Notes: a model not told the origin generated them from the sequence alone. Positions 1 through 13,096 are shown, counted from the stretch's first letter. The stretch: 15,054 bases of DNA from an uncultured Bacteroides sp. (GCF_902491285.1 NZ_CABUHK010000107.1:1-15054), one strand, 5' to 3'. Program-made: numbers and translations.

Positions 1-931
1 AGGGCTGTGCGGTAAATTTAAAGCCACCGTTCAATTCCGACATTCCCCAATAAGCCTTGTTTCCTTCCAGCTTATATAAAGTCGGTGCTTGTGAAGGTGC
101 CCATCCCTGATGATTTCCTGGCATCCATAAATAGGGTGCGTCCGTTGTCTTTTCAACTTTGTAAGTGCCTTCCATCATGTTGATGGAGATTTTAACTGAT
201 TTATAATCGCCGCCGGATATTTTTATTGGATTTGCCGTTTCTGATAAAACGAGATTGCCTTCTGAAGCATCATTATCAGCATCAGTTGTACCAAGTGATT
301 TGCCAGAGTTGGATTTAATCAGGAAATAGGAATCTTTTGCACCAGTGTTATCTGTAATCAGAGCGGGAACTGTTGCTGTAAAGATAGAATTGGCATAAGG
401 ATCGCCACTTGTATTAACAAATGCTATATTTTGTTCCCAAGTCAGAGAGCCATTGATATAATAAGCACTTTCAATCACCGGTGCTTCCGGAGTAACTTTC
501 AGCTCATAGCTTTCAGCCAGTGCTGCATATACAGTCTTTCCGACAGCTACATATGCCGTTAATACTGCATTCATGGTACGTTCCACCGGACGGATACCGT
601 ATATCTGTGCCACTGCATTTTGTAAATCTTCCGTTGCTACGTGTCCTTTGTCGTCTACAGCTAAAGTCACTTTATTATCCAACTTCATTTTATAGGATAA
701 AGTGGCTTCTTCTTCAACGGCAGGAGCTGTAAATACGGCAACCGCTACGGATTCTTCCTCAACATTTCCCAGGTTAATCGGGTCTACACCTATAGCCGTA
801 AAAGTTATTTTGCCGGCAGCTTCTTCTTGTCCGTAAGACTGTGGGGAAGCTACCCCTTCATTAAAATCTTCGTTGCAGGCTGTTAGTGCGGCAGCCAGTA
901 ACACGGTTATATATATTGATAATTTTTTCAT
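1..931 (-). CDS. susF: SusF-like surface starch-binding lipoprotein (3'-truncated by window edge)
   Basis: Only the first 310 codons lie in the window; the reading frame is open to the left edge. The start is ATG at 931, 23 bp after the susE stop, and gives a lipoprotein signal: KK at residues 2-3, a hydrophobic core, then lipobox LTAC with Cys19. The acidic residues after the Cys (NEDFNE) resemble the Bacteroidetes surface-export signal. Residues about 40-150 look like the N-terminal Ig-like domain. Residues about 155-260, starting near AYYINGSLTW, fit a first starch-binding module, and a second begins at about 265 (YLWMPGNHQGW). B. thetaiotaomicron SusF is about 485 residues with three such modules, so the rest should lie beyond the edge. 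In that family SusF binds starch at the cell surface and is not needed for transport. The call rests on position after susE and on the domain pattern; a second SusE-type paralogue is the alternative. Confidence 0.88.
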   Translation of the reverse strand, partial: MKKLSIYITVLLAAALTACNEDFNEGVASPQSYGQEEAAGKITFTAIGVDPINLGNVEEESVAVAVFTAPAVEEEATLSYKMKLDNKVTLAVDDKGHVATEDLQNAVAQIYGIRPVERTMNAVLTAYVAVGKTVYAALAESYELKVTPEAPVIESAYYINGSLTWEQNIAFVNTSGDPYANSIFTATVPALITDNTGAKDSYFLIKSNSGKSLGTTDADNDASEGNLVLSETANPIKISGGDYKSVKISINMMEGTYKVEKTTDAPYLWMPGNHQGWAPSQAPTLYKLEGNKAYWGMSELNGGFKFTAQP

Positions 932-954
932 ATCTATCTGCATTTAAGATTAAT

Positions 955-2103
955 CTATTTTGCTTTGAAGTAATAGCACTCGTCCAGTTCGTTGAACAGT
1001 ACGGTATAATCACCCGGTTTGCAACTGATGGTAGTGTCATCAACAAATGAGCCGAACGGGAATACCTCTCCACCCCAGGTCTTGTCGCCGGAAGTGAACT
1101 TGGCTTTACAGCTTGATGCGATTGTTATGTTGGCATACCATACATGTGAGTGCTCCATTGTTACCTTGGTCATGTCTACAGATTCCGAACCATAAGTCAA
1201 TGTGACGGCATCATACTCTACCGGCTGAGTTTCAAAAGTAGTTGCTTTCATAGTCAGTTTATTCTCAATCGTATTCAAATGAAGCGTGTACCAACCTGCC
1301 GCATTCACTTTAATATTTTGAGAATTCTTATCATTCACCAGATTGGTGAAACCTTCGCTATCGGCATTTCCCCATTGGTCATCCCATGCGCCGGGAACAG
1401 CTACCACCTTAAATCCTTTATCTGCCGGAATATATCCTGTATAGGTAAATTCTCCCTTACCTGTATTGGCGTCATATGCATATCCTTTTATCAGTGACAT
1501 CGGGAAATAAGCGGTGCCTGCTTCCATTTTCGGATTTCCCCAAGGAACTTCGCCGATGAAATCGCCCAGTAAATAATAAGTGACAGGAACGGCATCAGAT
1601 ATATCCATATAATAAGGTATAACTTTCAATTCTATCGAATTGGAATGTATAGGATAACCTTTATCTCCGATATGGGCGTACAAACGTACAAATACACTCA
1701 TCGGTTCACCGTCATAATCATTCTCCGATGTCCAACCGGCGAGTTTTACGATAGCTTTATTCAACTCTTGGGTGTTGGCATCCACTTTGGCTGATGTAGA
1801 TATGGAAGGTAGTGTCAGATAAGAGGCATCTGCTGTTTCCGTTTCATCAGTCCATTTGTCTGTTAAATCCGCTTGTACGGTGTAAGTCACTACGGCAGGA
1901 TAGCCGTAGTCCGGTTGCGTACAAGTCAACTCGATATTCTTGGATTGATTCAGGTCATAGACGTTGGACGTTGCATTGGCAGGAGTGTTCAATACAAAAG
2001 TAGTAGGTTCCTGTATGGTAGGATTTGAGTCCCTGTCATCCTCGCAGGCAGTCAGCAAGGCTGTCGCTACTAGTATGGACGTCAGTATATTTATTTTTTT
2101 CAT
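955..2103 (-). CDS. susE: SusE-like surface starch-binding lipoprotein
   Basis: The 382-residue protein has a clear lipoprotein signal (MKKINILTS start, lipobox LTAC, Cys20). It is followed at once by EDDRD, a strongly acidic stretch typical of Bacteroidetes lipoproteins sent to the outer face of the outer membrane. Residues about 30-165 form an Ig-like N-terminal domain (SusE family). A first beta-rich starch-binding module runs from about 174 to 285 (VTYYLLGDF, W188, W240, W244). A second runs from about 295 to the end, with W322, W343 and a C-terminal DECYYFKAK strand. B. thetaiotaomicron SusE is about 387 residues with the same architecture. It binds starch next to SusD and SusC and affects the size of imported maltooligosaccharides. 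The gene starts 38 bp after the susD stop and ends 23 bp before susF, with no terminator between, so it is part of the same operon. Confidence 0.93.
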   Translation of the reverse strand: MKKINILTSILVATALLTACEDDRDSNPTIQEPTTFVLNTPANATSNVYDLNQSKNIELTCTQPDYGYPAVVTYTVQADLTDKWTDETETADASYLTLPSISTSAKVDANTQELNKAIVKLAGWTSENDYDGEPMSVFVRLYAHIGDKGYPIHSNSIELKVIPYYMDISDAVPVTYYLLGDFIGEVPWGNPKMEAGTAYFPMSLIKGYAYDANTGKGEFTYTGYIPADKGFKVVAVPGAWDDQWGNADSEGFTNLVNDKNSQNIKVNAAGWYTLHLNTIENKLTMKATTFETQPVEYDAVTLTYGSESVDMTKVTMEHSHVWYANITIASSCKAKFTSGDKTWGGEVFPFGSFVDDTTISCKPGDYTVLFNELDECYYFKAK

Positions 2104-2141
2104 ATTACTCTGTTTATTTAAAAGTATAACTTCGGTCTGGT

Positions 2142-3740
2142 TTAATATTCCGGGTTTTGCTTCAGATTCGTATTGGCATTGATATCATTGGCAGGAATAG
2201 GATAAATGTTGCGGAACTCTTTTATCTCAGTACCTTGTTTTTCTCCACCTTTCCAATCCCAGTTATAGTCGGATTTTCCACCGAAATCGCCGAAGCGAAC
2301 CAAATCAATACGGCGGCGACCTTCAAACCAGAACTCACGCGCCCATTCGTCACGAATATCCTTCAATGTATATGAAGCAGATTCGGCGGCGTTCGCACGC
2401 TTACGGATTTCATGCATAGCGTCTATGGTCTCCTGAGTAGAAACACCATTGTTGGCACGGATGCTGGCTTCTGCTACAATCAGATAAGCTTCTGCCATAC
2501 GAAGAAGAGGTATATCCATATCGGGATTGTCCGTATCACTTGTCAGTCCGTTGTCTGCACGGATGTTCGAGAATTTGGCACATGCGAATCCGTCCGTAAA
2601 GCTCATATTGTCTCCTGTCGACGTACTTCTCTGTACTCCGCACATCAAGGCACGGTCATCTTTTGCTGCCACTACCATCTGGTCTTCCAATACGGAAGGA
2701 GCATCATTTACGTTCGGGAAGAATTTGGCTACCATTGCCTGGCGACAATGCGGGCCGCCCCATCCTTGCTTGCTTCCCCAAGGATTCATGCCTGTGTCAC
2801 TTTTGTGCGTACCTGCAATCAAGAACAGCGAACCACCCCAACTCTTGGTTCTCACACCATCCTGCAAAATCGGAAGTATCACTTCCTGTCTTGCCTTGTT
2901 GACATTGCTGCCATCATTATCGGCCATGAACAGGTGTTTGTAGACGGGAGCCAACTTATAGCCAGAACCAATCACCTTTTGGGCATATTCCTTGGCTTTT
3001 CCCCATTGAGGCGTGCCGGTATAGACTTCTGCGTTAAGATACATGCGTGCCAGCAATAACCAGGCGGCAGCACGGTCTACACGGCCGTAAGTCGTTTGAA
3101 GCGGCTGTGCCAGTGTGGCGGTGGCGTCGTCGCCGATTTCTTTCAACTCTTCTTCGATTTTTGCGAAGAGATCCGCACGTTGTATTTGCTGAGGCTTCTC
3201 TGTCGATACTTTATCGCAATACGGAGGATTGCCGAACATATCCATCAGGTAGTAGTTGTTCAGAGCACGGATAAAACGTACTTCTGCACGCTGGCGTGTA
3301 GTTTCGTCATCTGTCAGTCCTTCCGTTTGTTCCAGGAAGTAGTTGCACAAAGTGATGTCGAACGTCAGACGGTAATAGAGCCCTGTCACAATTTCATTGG
3401 AAGAACTCCAACTGCAATCGGCAATAGTAGCGACACCGGCATCGTTCCATGAATTGACAATCGCTTCATCTGTCATCAACTGGTTGGCACACCAAGTCAT
3501 GCGGTAGAAAGAGGAAGTACCTTCGTCGATGTCGTCCAAGTCACCACTTCCGTCGGGGCCTTTCTGCCCTGTAAGTCCGAGGGTTCCGTATATCTTGTTA
3601 AAAACGCTCGCCTGGTCGAATGTCATCACGATGTTCGGGTCGATAGGAGTGGCGTCCAGGTCACCGATACATGAAGTCACGCTAACTGCCAGCAATAGTG
3701 AGGCAGCCGATAGGATTGATTTTATATATCTGAATTTCAT
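2142..3740 (-). CDS. susD: SusD starch-binding outer-membrane lipoprotein
   Basis: The 532-residue protein starts with a lipoprotein signal ending in VTSC (Cys24), followed by IGDLD. It shows the SusD/RagB family layout: helical TPR-like core (RQRAEVRFIRALNNYYLMD at about 149-167, DRAAAWLLLARMYLNA at about 222-237) and the C-terminal family signature (DEWAREFWFEGRRR at about 464-477, RFGDF, YPIPANDIN near the end). SusD covers the mouth of SusC like a lid and binds starch helices. By motif alignment to the B. thetaiotaomicron protein as I recall it, the aromatic starch-binding arc is kept: W98, W301 (Tyr296 there) and W327 (Trp320 there). The protein is about 19 residues shorter than the 551-residue B. 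thetaiotaomicron SusD, and parts are quite diverged. The gene lies 20 bp after susC, as expected for an obligate partner pair. Confidence 0.96.
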   Translation of the reverse strand: MKFRYIKSILSAASLLLAVSVTSCIGDLDATPIDPNIVMTFDQASVFNKIYGTLGLTGQKGPDGSGDLDDIDEGTSSFYRMTWCANQLMTDEAIVNSWNDAGVATIADCSWSSSNEIVTGLYYRLTFDITLCNYFLEQTEGLTDDETTRQRAEVRFIRALNNYYLMDMFGNPPYCDKVSTEKPQQIQRADLFAKIEEELKEIGDDATATLAQPLQTTYGRVDRAAAWLLLARMYLNAEVYTGTPQWGKAKEYAQKVIGSGYKLAPVYKHLFMADNDGSNVNKARQEVILPILQDGVRTKSWGGSLFLIAGTHKSDTGMNPWGSKQGWGGPHCRQAMVAKFFPNVNDAPSVLEDQMVVAAKDDRALMCGVQRSTSTGDNMSFTDGFACAKFSNIRADNGLTSDTDNPDMDIPLLRMAEAYLIVAEASIRANNGVSTQETIDAMHEIRKRANAAESASYTLKDIRDEWAREFWFEGRRRIDLVRFGDFGGKSDYNWDWKGGEKQGTEIKEFRNIYPIPANDINANTNLKQNPEY

Positions 3741-3760
3741 AATTGGTATTTTTAGTAGGT

Positions 3761-6700
3761 TTAGAAATTAAGGCTTAAACCGATTAACGTAGTCAGAGGA
3801 CGCGGATAAATATTGTTATCCAATCCCTTTTCCACTTCAGGGTCAAGTCCTTTGTATTTGGTGATAGTGAATACGTTTTGTACGGCTGCATATACGCGTC
3901 CGCCAATCGGAGCGCCGAACAACTTTTTAAACGAGTATCCCAAAGTGATGTTGTCACATTTCATGAAGGAAGCATTCTGCACGAAGTAATCGGACAACAA
4001 GGTGTTGTCTTTCAAGTTTTGGATATTATTTGCCACTCCCATCAACGGACGGTTGTTGAGTGCACCGAATGAATAGACAGAGGTCGGGTTGCAGTCGGAA
4101 CCACCTGCTTCGACAGAGTTATACACATAGTTGTTCAGGCTGGCGCGCAGTGAGAAACTGAAATCCCATGACTTGTAAGAAAGACGTGAAGTAAGTCCCA
4201 TAAGTACGTCGGCTGTCGGCTTTTTGTAGAAATAGCGGTCGTCACCATTGATCGTTCCGTCTCCGTTGCGGTCTACAAATTCGTTCTCGATAGGCTTTCC
4301 ATTCTCGTCATACACTTGCTGGTAAACATAGAAGGAAGAAGCCGGATGTCCTACGGCGTGCGCCATTGCTTTCATATCACGTCCGCCACCGATATTGTCT
4401 CCGGCAGCAACATAATAATTTTCGCTATCTCCGGTAGTTAATTTGGTGATTTCGTTTTTGTTGTAAGTGATATTGAAGCCAAGGTCCCATGTCCAGTCGG
4501 TAGTTACAACAGGTTTTGCATTAATGGAGAATTCGATACCTGAATTTTCTAATGAACCGACGTTGGACAATACCTTGTTTTTGAAGTTCGTTCCGGCAGA
4601 AACGAATACGCTGTTCAGCAAATCGGTGGTCTTGCGATAGTAATAATCCACAGCACCGTTGATGCGGTTGTTCAGGAATCCGAAGTCCAGACCTACATTA
4701 TAAGTGGTCGTCTTTTCCCATTTCAAGTCCGGGTTGTATGCATTCGGGCGGTAAGTAGCTCCTTCTCCCAGGATAGGATAGTAAGCACCGTCTTTGTTTG
4801 TCTCATAAACAGCCAGATACGGATAGTCTCCCGAATTGATATTCTGCTGACCGGTAATACCATAGCCAAGACGAAGTTTTAAATCAGAAAGTACATCAAC
4901 GTCTTTCAGGAAAGCTTCTTCTTTCAACTTCCATCCCAAGGCAAAAGACGGGAACAATCCCCAACGGTTGTTTTTGTGGAAACGGGAAGAACCATCCTGG
5001 CGTACGGTTGCCGTAAACAGGTAACGGTCCAGCAGTGTGTAATTGACACGACCGAAGAAAGATACAAGATAACTTTCCGTAGCCGAACCACTTGAGGTAT
5101 TGTTGTAACGCTGACCTCTGTTCTCTACCACGTTGTTCGACAGCGGATAGAGTCCCCAATATTCTTGGTCGGACGTATCATGGAAGTGCTGCCATTCATA
5201 GCCTGCCATTACATCGAAACGATGCTTATCAGTAAAATCTTTGCTGTATTGCAGGTAAGCATTCAAAGAGAGGTTGTACTTGTCTTTCTGTTCCCAGCCA
5301 TAGCTGCCATAATAGTTGTTGGTCGAAGAATAGGGAGAGACGTCCGTATATTGCTTACCCGTAGAGAGGTCCATGCCACCGTTCACGTGTGCGTGCAAGT
5401 CCGGCAAGAAATGAAACTTATAATCCAGTTCCAGATTACCGATTAAAGATTTGGAGATGGCACGGTCGTCCTTTTCTTCCAACAAGGCAACCGGATTACC
5501 CGGAGCATTGCCGTTGAAAGTACGTTTCCATGTGTCGTCATTCAAAGAAGAAGCATCCGTATTCCATTGGAAATATCCGTCGAAATAATATTGATGGTAA
5601 GGATCGTCGGAGCGAACGGACTGTGTAGGGTCAAAGCTGACCGCAGAACCTACCGCACCACCGTCAACGTAGCGGTTCTTGGCAATCATACCTTTCAGGT
5701 TGGCATTCACCTTCAGATGATCCTGAAAGAAAGAAGGGGCCAGGCTGACAGAAGCCGTATAACGTTCGAACTTGGATGTTTTCACAATACCGTTCTGGTT
5801 GGTATAACCGAACGATACACGGTAAGGCATATTCTTTAATCCACCGGAAATGGTGAGGTTATGGTCTGTACTTACGGCTGGGCGGAATATTTCTTTCTGC
5901 CAGTCGGTGTTGGCATTTCCTAATTTGCTATAAGCTTCGCTGTCTTCTCCCCAGATGTCTTTGATGAAAGAACGGAACTGGTCTCCGTCCATTACGTCGA
6001 CGGTAGATTTCACAGTGCTGACAGATACATTGCCGTCATAAGAAATTGTAGGACGTGCGCCTGCCTGACCTTTCTTCGTTGTGATGATGATAACGCCATT
6101 GGAAGCACGCGAACCGTAGATGGCGGTAGCCGAAGCATCTTTCAATACGGTAAAGCTTTCAATATCATTCGGATTGACCATAGACAGAGGATTGGCCAAA
6201 CCTTTCACCCCCTTATTATCCATTGCCAGACCGTCGATTACAATCAGCGGGTCGTTTTCCGCAGTCAGTGAGGAACCGCCACGAATACGAATCGTTGCGC
6301 CCTCGCCCGGAGCTCCGCCTTTGCTGACAACGCTTACACCGGCAATCTTTCCGGTCATCATGTCCTGTGCATTGGTAATCAAACCTTTGTTTAGTTTGTC
6401 CGGCTTGATGGCCGTAACCGAACCGGTCATATCGTTCTTTTTCACCGAGCCGTAGCCGATAACGACTACTGCGTCCAGTACTTGAGAATCATCTTCCAAT
6501 GTAACCATTACAGTAGAAGCCGCTTTCACTTCTGCTGATTTATAGCCGACGAATGAAACGGAAAGAATTGCATCTTTCGGTACATTCAACATAAAGTTAC
6601 CATCGAAATCAGTTATTGTTCCATGGGTTGTACCTTTCACCAGTACGTTAGCACCGATGACAGGCTCACCCGTTGTGTCTTTCACATGCCCCTTGACAGC

Positions 6701-6784
6701 TATTTGCTGAGCAAATGCTCCAATGGAAAGGAAGAGTCCCACCAATAATGTGAGCAGGGCTTTTAGTCTTAAGCTCTTTTTCAT
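3761..6784 (-). CDS. susC: SusC TonB-dependent outer-membrane maltooligosaccharide transporter
   Basis: The 1007-residue protein has a signal peptide cleaved near AFA-Q (residue 25/26). A carboxypeptidase-regulatory-like domain follows at about 28-95 (VKGHVKDTTGEPVIGANV). Next come the segment DAVVVIGYG at about 104-112, which is the family's TonB-box region, and a plug domain at about 115-240 (IRIRGGSSL, VIDGL, KDASATAIYGSRASNGVIIIT). The rest is beta-barrel ending in a Phe (IGLSLNF), the usual outer-membrane barrel terminus. Length and domain order match the SusC family (about 1002 residues in B. thetaiotaomicron). It imports maltooligosaccharides using TonB-ExbBD energy and forms a complex with SusD, encoded 20 bp downstream. 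It lies 88 bp after susB, and that gap holds a TATATTTG box that may add a promoter for susC and the genes below it. Confidence 0.97.
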   Translation of the reverse strand: MKKSLRLKALLTLLVGLFLSIGAFAQQIAVKGHVKDTTGEPVIGANVLVKGTTHGTITDFDGNFMLNVPKDAILSVSFVGYKSAEVKAASTVMVTLEDDSQVLDAVVVIGYGSVKKNDMTGSVTAIKPDKLNKGLITNAQDMMTGKIAGVSVVSKGGAPGEGATIRIRGGSSLTAENDPLIVIDGLAMDNKGVKGLANPLSMVNPNDIESFTVLKDASATAIYGSRASNGVIIITTKKGQAGARPTISYDGNVSVSTVKSTVDVMDGDQFRSFIKDIWGEDSEAYSKLGNANTDWQKEIFRPAVSTDHNLTISGGLKNMPYRVSFGYTNQNGIVKTSKFERYTASVSLAPSFFQDHLKVNANLKGMIAKNRYVDGGAVGSAVSFDPTQSVRSDDPYHQYYFDGYFQWNTDASSLNDDTWKRTFNGNAPGNPVALLEEKDDRAISKSLIGNLELDYKFHFLPDLHAHVNGGMDLSTGKQYTDVSPYSSTNNYYGSYGWEQKDKYNLSLNAYLQYSKDFTDKHRFDVMAGYEWQHFHDTSDQEYWGLYPLSNNVVENRGQRYNNTSSGSATESYLVSFFGRVNYTLLDRYLFTATVRQDGSSRFHKNNRWGLFPSFALGWKLKEEAFLKDVDVLSDLKLRLGYGITGQQNINSGDYPYLAVYETNKDGAYYPILGEGATYRPNAYNPDLKWEKTTTYNVGLDFGFLNNRINGAVDYYYRKTTDLLNSVFVSAGTNFKNKVLSNVGSLENSGIEFSINAKPVVTTDWTWDLGFNITYNKNEITKLTTGDSENYYVAAGDNIGGGRDMKAMAHAVGHPASSFYVYQQVYDENGKPIENEFVDRNGDGTINGDDRYFYKKPTADVLMGLTSRLSYKSWDFSFSLRASLNNYVYNSVEAGGSDCNPTSVYSFGALNNRPLMGVANNIQNLKDNTLLSDYFVQNASFMKCDNITLGYSFKKLFGAPIGGRVYAAVQNVFTITKYKGLDPEVEKGLDNNIYPRPLTTLIGLSLNF

Positions 6785-6814
6785 GTCTCTAATTTAAAGT
6801 TATTTTATCAAAAT

Positions 6815-6822
6815 CAAATATA
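6815..6822 (-). promoter_or_regulatory. Possible internal promoter (-7 box) upstream of susC
   Basis: The 88-bp, very AT-rich gap between susB and susC contains TATATTTG on the minus strand, matching the Bacteroides -7 consensus TAnnTTTG. It lies 30 bp before the susC ATG. The upstream -33 region has only TTTT at a 22-nt spacing, not TTTG. In such AT-rich sequence a chance match is quite possible. No copy of the 41-bp block seen upstream of susA and susB is present here. If real, it would let susC and the following genes be expressed beyond the level of susB. Confidence 0.35.
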
Positions 6823-6872
6823 TCTCTCTAAAAAATACCTACTGAAAACTATATTCTCTTCAATCTTATTCC

Positions 6873-9089
<2,217 letters not shown>

Positions 9090-9146
9090 TTATGGTATTA
9101 AATTGTGAGCTAACTGATAATTTTATTCCTTTTGTTTCGGATATTG

Positions 9147-9154
9147 CAAATGTA
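9147..9154 (-). promoter_or_regulatory. Candidate susB promoter (-7 box TACATTTG)
   Basis: In the 197-bp gap between susA and susB, the minus strand reads TACATTTG, a full match to the Bacteroides -7 consensus TAnnTTTG, 64 bp before the susB ATG. An 11-bp match, TGCAAATGTAG on the plus strand, is shared exactly with the susA promoter region. There is no TTTG at 19-21 nt upstream (only TTGA at about 22 nt), which fits an activator-dependent promoter. In B. thetaiotaomicron, susA and susB-G are reported as separate transcripts, so a promoter is expected here. Confidence 0.7.
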
Positions 9155-9181
9155 GCGACCGTCTGAACTGAGTCTGTCAAT

Positions 9182-9222
9182 TAGAATAAAAATACAAGTT
9201 AGTATAAACTTTATTGTTTTGA
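9182..9222 (-). promoter_or_regulatory. Candidate SusR operator upstream of susB
   Basis: This 41-bp AT-rich block aligns without gaps to the block upstream of susA (29 of 41 identical), and both sit exactly 27 nt upstream of a TACATTTG -7 box. Its outer ends form an AGAATA (9183-9188) and TATTGT (9212-9217) dyad separated by 23 bp, with one mismatch from perfect symmetry. The expected position is about -42 to -82 relative to transcription start, suitable for an activator. Assignment to SusR is inference from location; no binding site sequence is known to me. Confidence 0.6.
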
Positions 9223-9280
9223 TTTATAGCTAAATAGCTGCGTGCGTGCTTCGGATAAATATAAGTCGCAGTGAACTTCT

Positions 9281-11278
<1,998 letters not shown>

Positions 11279-11347
11279 CTATGCGAAAATACAAATAGGA
11301 ATTAAAATAATTTTGACTGTATATTTCATAATCATTACTATATTCAT

Positions 11348-11355
11348 TATATTTG
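11348..11355 (+). promoter_or_regulatory. Candidate susR promoter (-7 box TATATTTG)
   Basis: TATATTTG matches the Bacteroides -7 consensus, 22 bp before the susR ATG. A near -33 box, TTTC at 11324-11327, sits at a 20-nt spacing, which is the usual distance. Unlike the susA and susB promoters, this one looks able to work without an activator, fitting steady low expression of the regulator. The region is AT-rich, so a chance match cannot be excluded. Confidence 0.55.
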
Positions 11356-11377
11356 TGACATCTTTAAAAAGTAACCT

Positions 11378-12973
11378 ATGAGAAATGTAGCCTATATCTT
11401 AGCTTTTCTTTTAGTTTGTCCAACTTCACTGTTTGCAACACAGACGGATGATAATGCGGCAGTCCTTAAAAGACTGGATGATATTATAAATAAGAAAGAA
11501 ACTTTTCAGGTTCAGAAAGAGAAGACTATTGATGCGCTGAAAGTGCAGCTCGCTCATTCGGTTGCTCCTGCTGACAAATATCACTTGTATGGTTCTTTAT
11601 TCGATGCCTATCTTCATTATCAGGCAGATTCTGCACTCCATTATATAAATAGGAGGCAGCAGATTCTCCCCCAACTGGACCGCCCGGAGCTGGCAAATGA
11701 GATAATTATTGATCGTGCGACCGCATTGGGAGTGATGGGAATGTATATTGAAGCCATGGAAGAACTGAAGAAAATAAATCCGGTGAAGCTGGACAAACAA
11801 ACATTACTATCTTATTATCAGACCTATCGTGCTTGCTATGGTTGGCTTGCGGACTATACCACCAATCAGGAAGAAAAGAAGAAATATCTGGAAAAGACAG
11901 ATTTATACCGGGACTCTATCATTGGTATAATGCCTCCCGAAATAAACCGTACGATTGTATTGGCAGAAAAATGCATAGTCACAGGCAAAGCTGATACGGC
12001 TTTGGTGATGCTTAGTGATGCACTGAAAGATGCAGTTGACGAACGTCAGAAAGTCTATATCTACTATACGTTGTCCGAAGCGTACGGCATGAAGAGCGAT
12101 ACGGAAAAGGAAGTTTATTATCTGATATTGACGGCTATTGCCGATTTGGAATCTTCGGTCAGGGAGTATGCCTCGTTGCAGAAACTGGCACACCTGATGT
12201 ATGAATTGGGCGATATAGACCGCGCTTACAAATATTTGAGCTGTTCGATGGAGGATGCAGTAGCCTGTAATGCTCGTTTGCGGTTTATCGAAGTGACGGA
12301 ATTCTTTCCTATTATAGACAAAGCTTATAAACTGAAGGAAGAAAAAGAACGTGCGGTTTCTCAGGCAATGCTTATCAGTGTCAGTATGCTGTCTTTCTTT
12401 CTTCTCATTGCCGTTTTCTATTTGTATCGTTGGATGAAGAAACTGTCTGCCATGCGGCGTGATTTGAGTTTGGCGAACAAACAAATGCAGGTCGTGAACA
12501 AAGAGCTGGAACAAACGGGGAAAATTAAAGAAGTATATATTGCCCGCTATCTGGACAGATGCGTCAACTATCTGGATAAACTGGAAACTTATCGCCGTTC
12601 ATTGGCTAAATTGGCTATGGCATCCCGCATCGAAGACCTGTTCAAAGCCATAAAGTCCGAGCAGTTCATCCGTGACGAACGGAATGAATTTTATAATGAG
12701 TTCGACAAGTCCTTCCTGAAACTTTTCCCGAATTTCATTACTGCTTTTAATGATTTGCTGGTAGAAGAGGGACGTATATATCCGAAATCCGACGAACTTC
12801 TGACCACGGAACTCCGGATTTTCGCATTGATTCGTCTGGGAGTGGTGGACAGTAACAAGATTGCTCATTTCTTAGGATATTCCCTGGCTACCATATATAA
12901 TTATCGTAGCCGGATGCGTAATAAGGCGGTCGGCGATAAAGACCGGTTTGAGCAGGATGTGATGAATCTATAA
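11378..12973 (+). CDS. susR: SusR membrane-anchored transcriptional activator of the sus genes
   Basis: The 531-residue protein has an N-terminal signal sequence (about 1-20) and a mostly helical, TPR-like region up to about 325, placed in the periplasm by the topology. A single membrane helix follows at about 329-350 ([20 protein letters not shown]), then basic residues. A coiled, charged cytoplasmic linker (about 355-445) leads to a C-terminal helix-turn-helix at about 477-516 ([30 protein letters not shown]), which resembles a LuxR-type recognition region. This matches the B. thetaiotaomicron SusR layout and, I believe, the DUF6377 family. SusR is known to sense maltose or longer oligosaccharides and activate the sus genes. 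Its position divergent from susA supports the same role. How the helical periplasmic region recognises sugar is not evident from the sequence. Confidence 0.93.
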   Translation: MRNVAYILAFLLVCPTSLFATQTDDNAAVLKRLDDIINKKETFQVQKEKTIDALKVQLAHSVAPADKYHLYGSLFDAYLHYQADSALHYINRRQQILPQLDRPELANEIIIDRATALGVMGMYIEAMEELKKINPVKLDKQTLLSYYQTYRACYGWLADYTTNQEEKKKYLEKTDLYRDSIIGIMPPEINRTIVLAEKCIVTGKADTALVMLSDALKDAVDERQKVYIYYTLSEAYGMKSDTEKEVYYLILTAIADLESSVREYASLQKLAHLMYELGDIDRAYKYLSCSMEDAVACNARLRFIEVTEFFPIIDKAYKLKEEKERAVSQAMLISVSMLSFFLLIAVFYLYRWMKKLSAMRRDLSLANKQMQVVNKELEQTGKIKEVYIARYLDRCVNYLDKLETYRRSLAKLAMASRIEDLFKAIKSEQFIRDERNEFYNEFDKSFLKLFPNFITAFNDLLVEEGRIYPKSDELLTTELRIFALIRLGVVDSNKIAHFLGYSLATIYNYRSRMRNKAVGDKDRFEQDVMNL

Positions 12974-13021
12974 TATAGTAGTTCTGATAGTTATAATATG
13001 ATTGGTTTTGTAATATAAATG

Positions 13022-13059
13022 ATAAATATTCGCTGTATTCGAAATAAATATCCGCTATA
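13022..13059 (+). repeat. Pair of 16-bp imperfect direct repeats upstream of the phosphatase gene
   Basis: ATAAATATTCGCTGTA (13022-13037) and ATAAATATCCGCTATA (13044-13059) agree at 14 of 16 positions. The repeats start 22 bp apart, about two helical turns, so both copies face the same side of the DNA. They lie 38 bp or more upstream of the candidate -7 box of the phosphatase gene, where a regulator could bind. Which regulator is unknown; a phosphate-response protein is a guess from the gene's product. Confidence 0.45.
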
Positions 13060-13096
13060 ACTGCTTGAATGCCCTCTGTATTTCTCCATTTTTTTC

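Noticed and set aside
2412..3059. Open plus-strand frame of about 215 codons inside susD
   Set aside because: It is antisense to a well-supported SusD sequence, resembles no protein I recognise and is Cys/His-rich in the manner of a shadow frame.
6852..6857. TATTCT upstream of susC as a third operator half-site
   Set aside because: No AGAATA partner exists 23 bp away and the rest of the 41-bp block does not align.
11291..11330. Second operator-like AT-rich stretch nearer susR
   Set aside because: It shares only scattered A and T positions with the block and has neither half-site at the right spacing.
11903..12514. Open minus-strand frame of about 203 codons inside susR
   Set aside because: It is antisense to SusR and has a composition typical of a reversed reading of a Lys/Glu-rich helical protein.
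12974..13021. Terminator after susR
   Set aside because: The sequence is AT-rich with only very short self-complementary pieces and no stem followed by a T-run.
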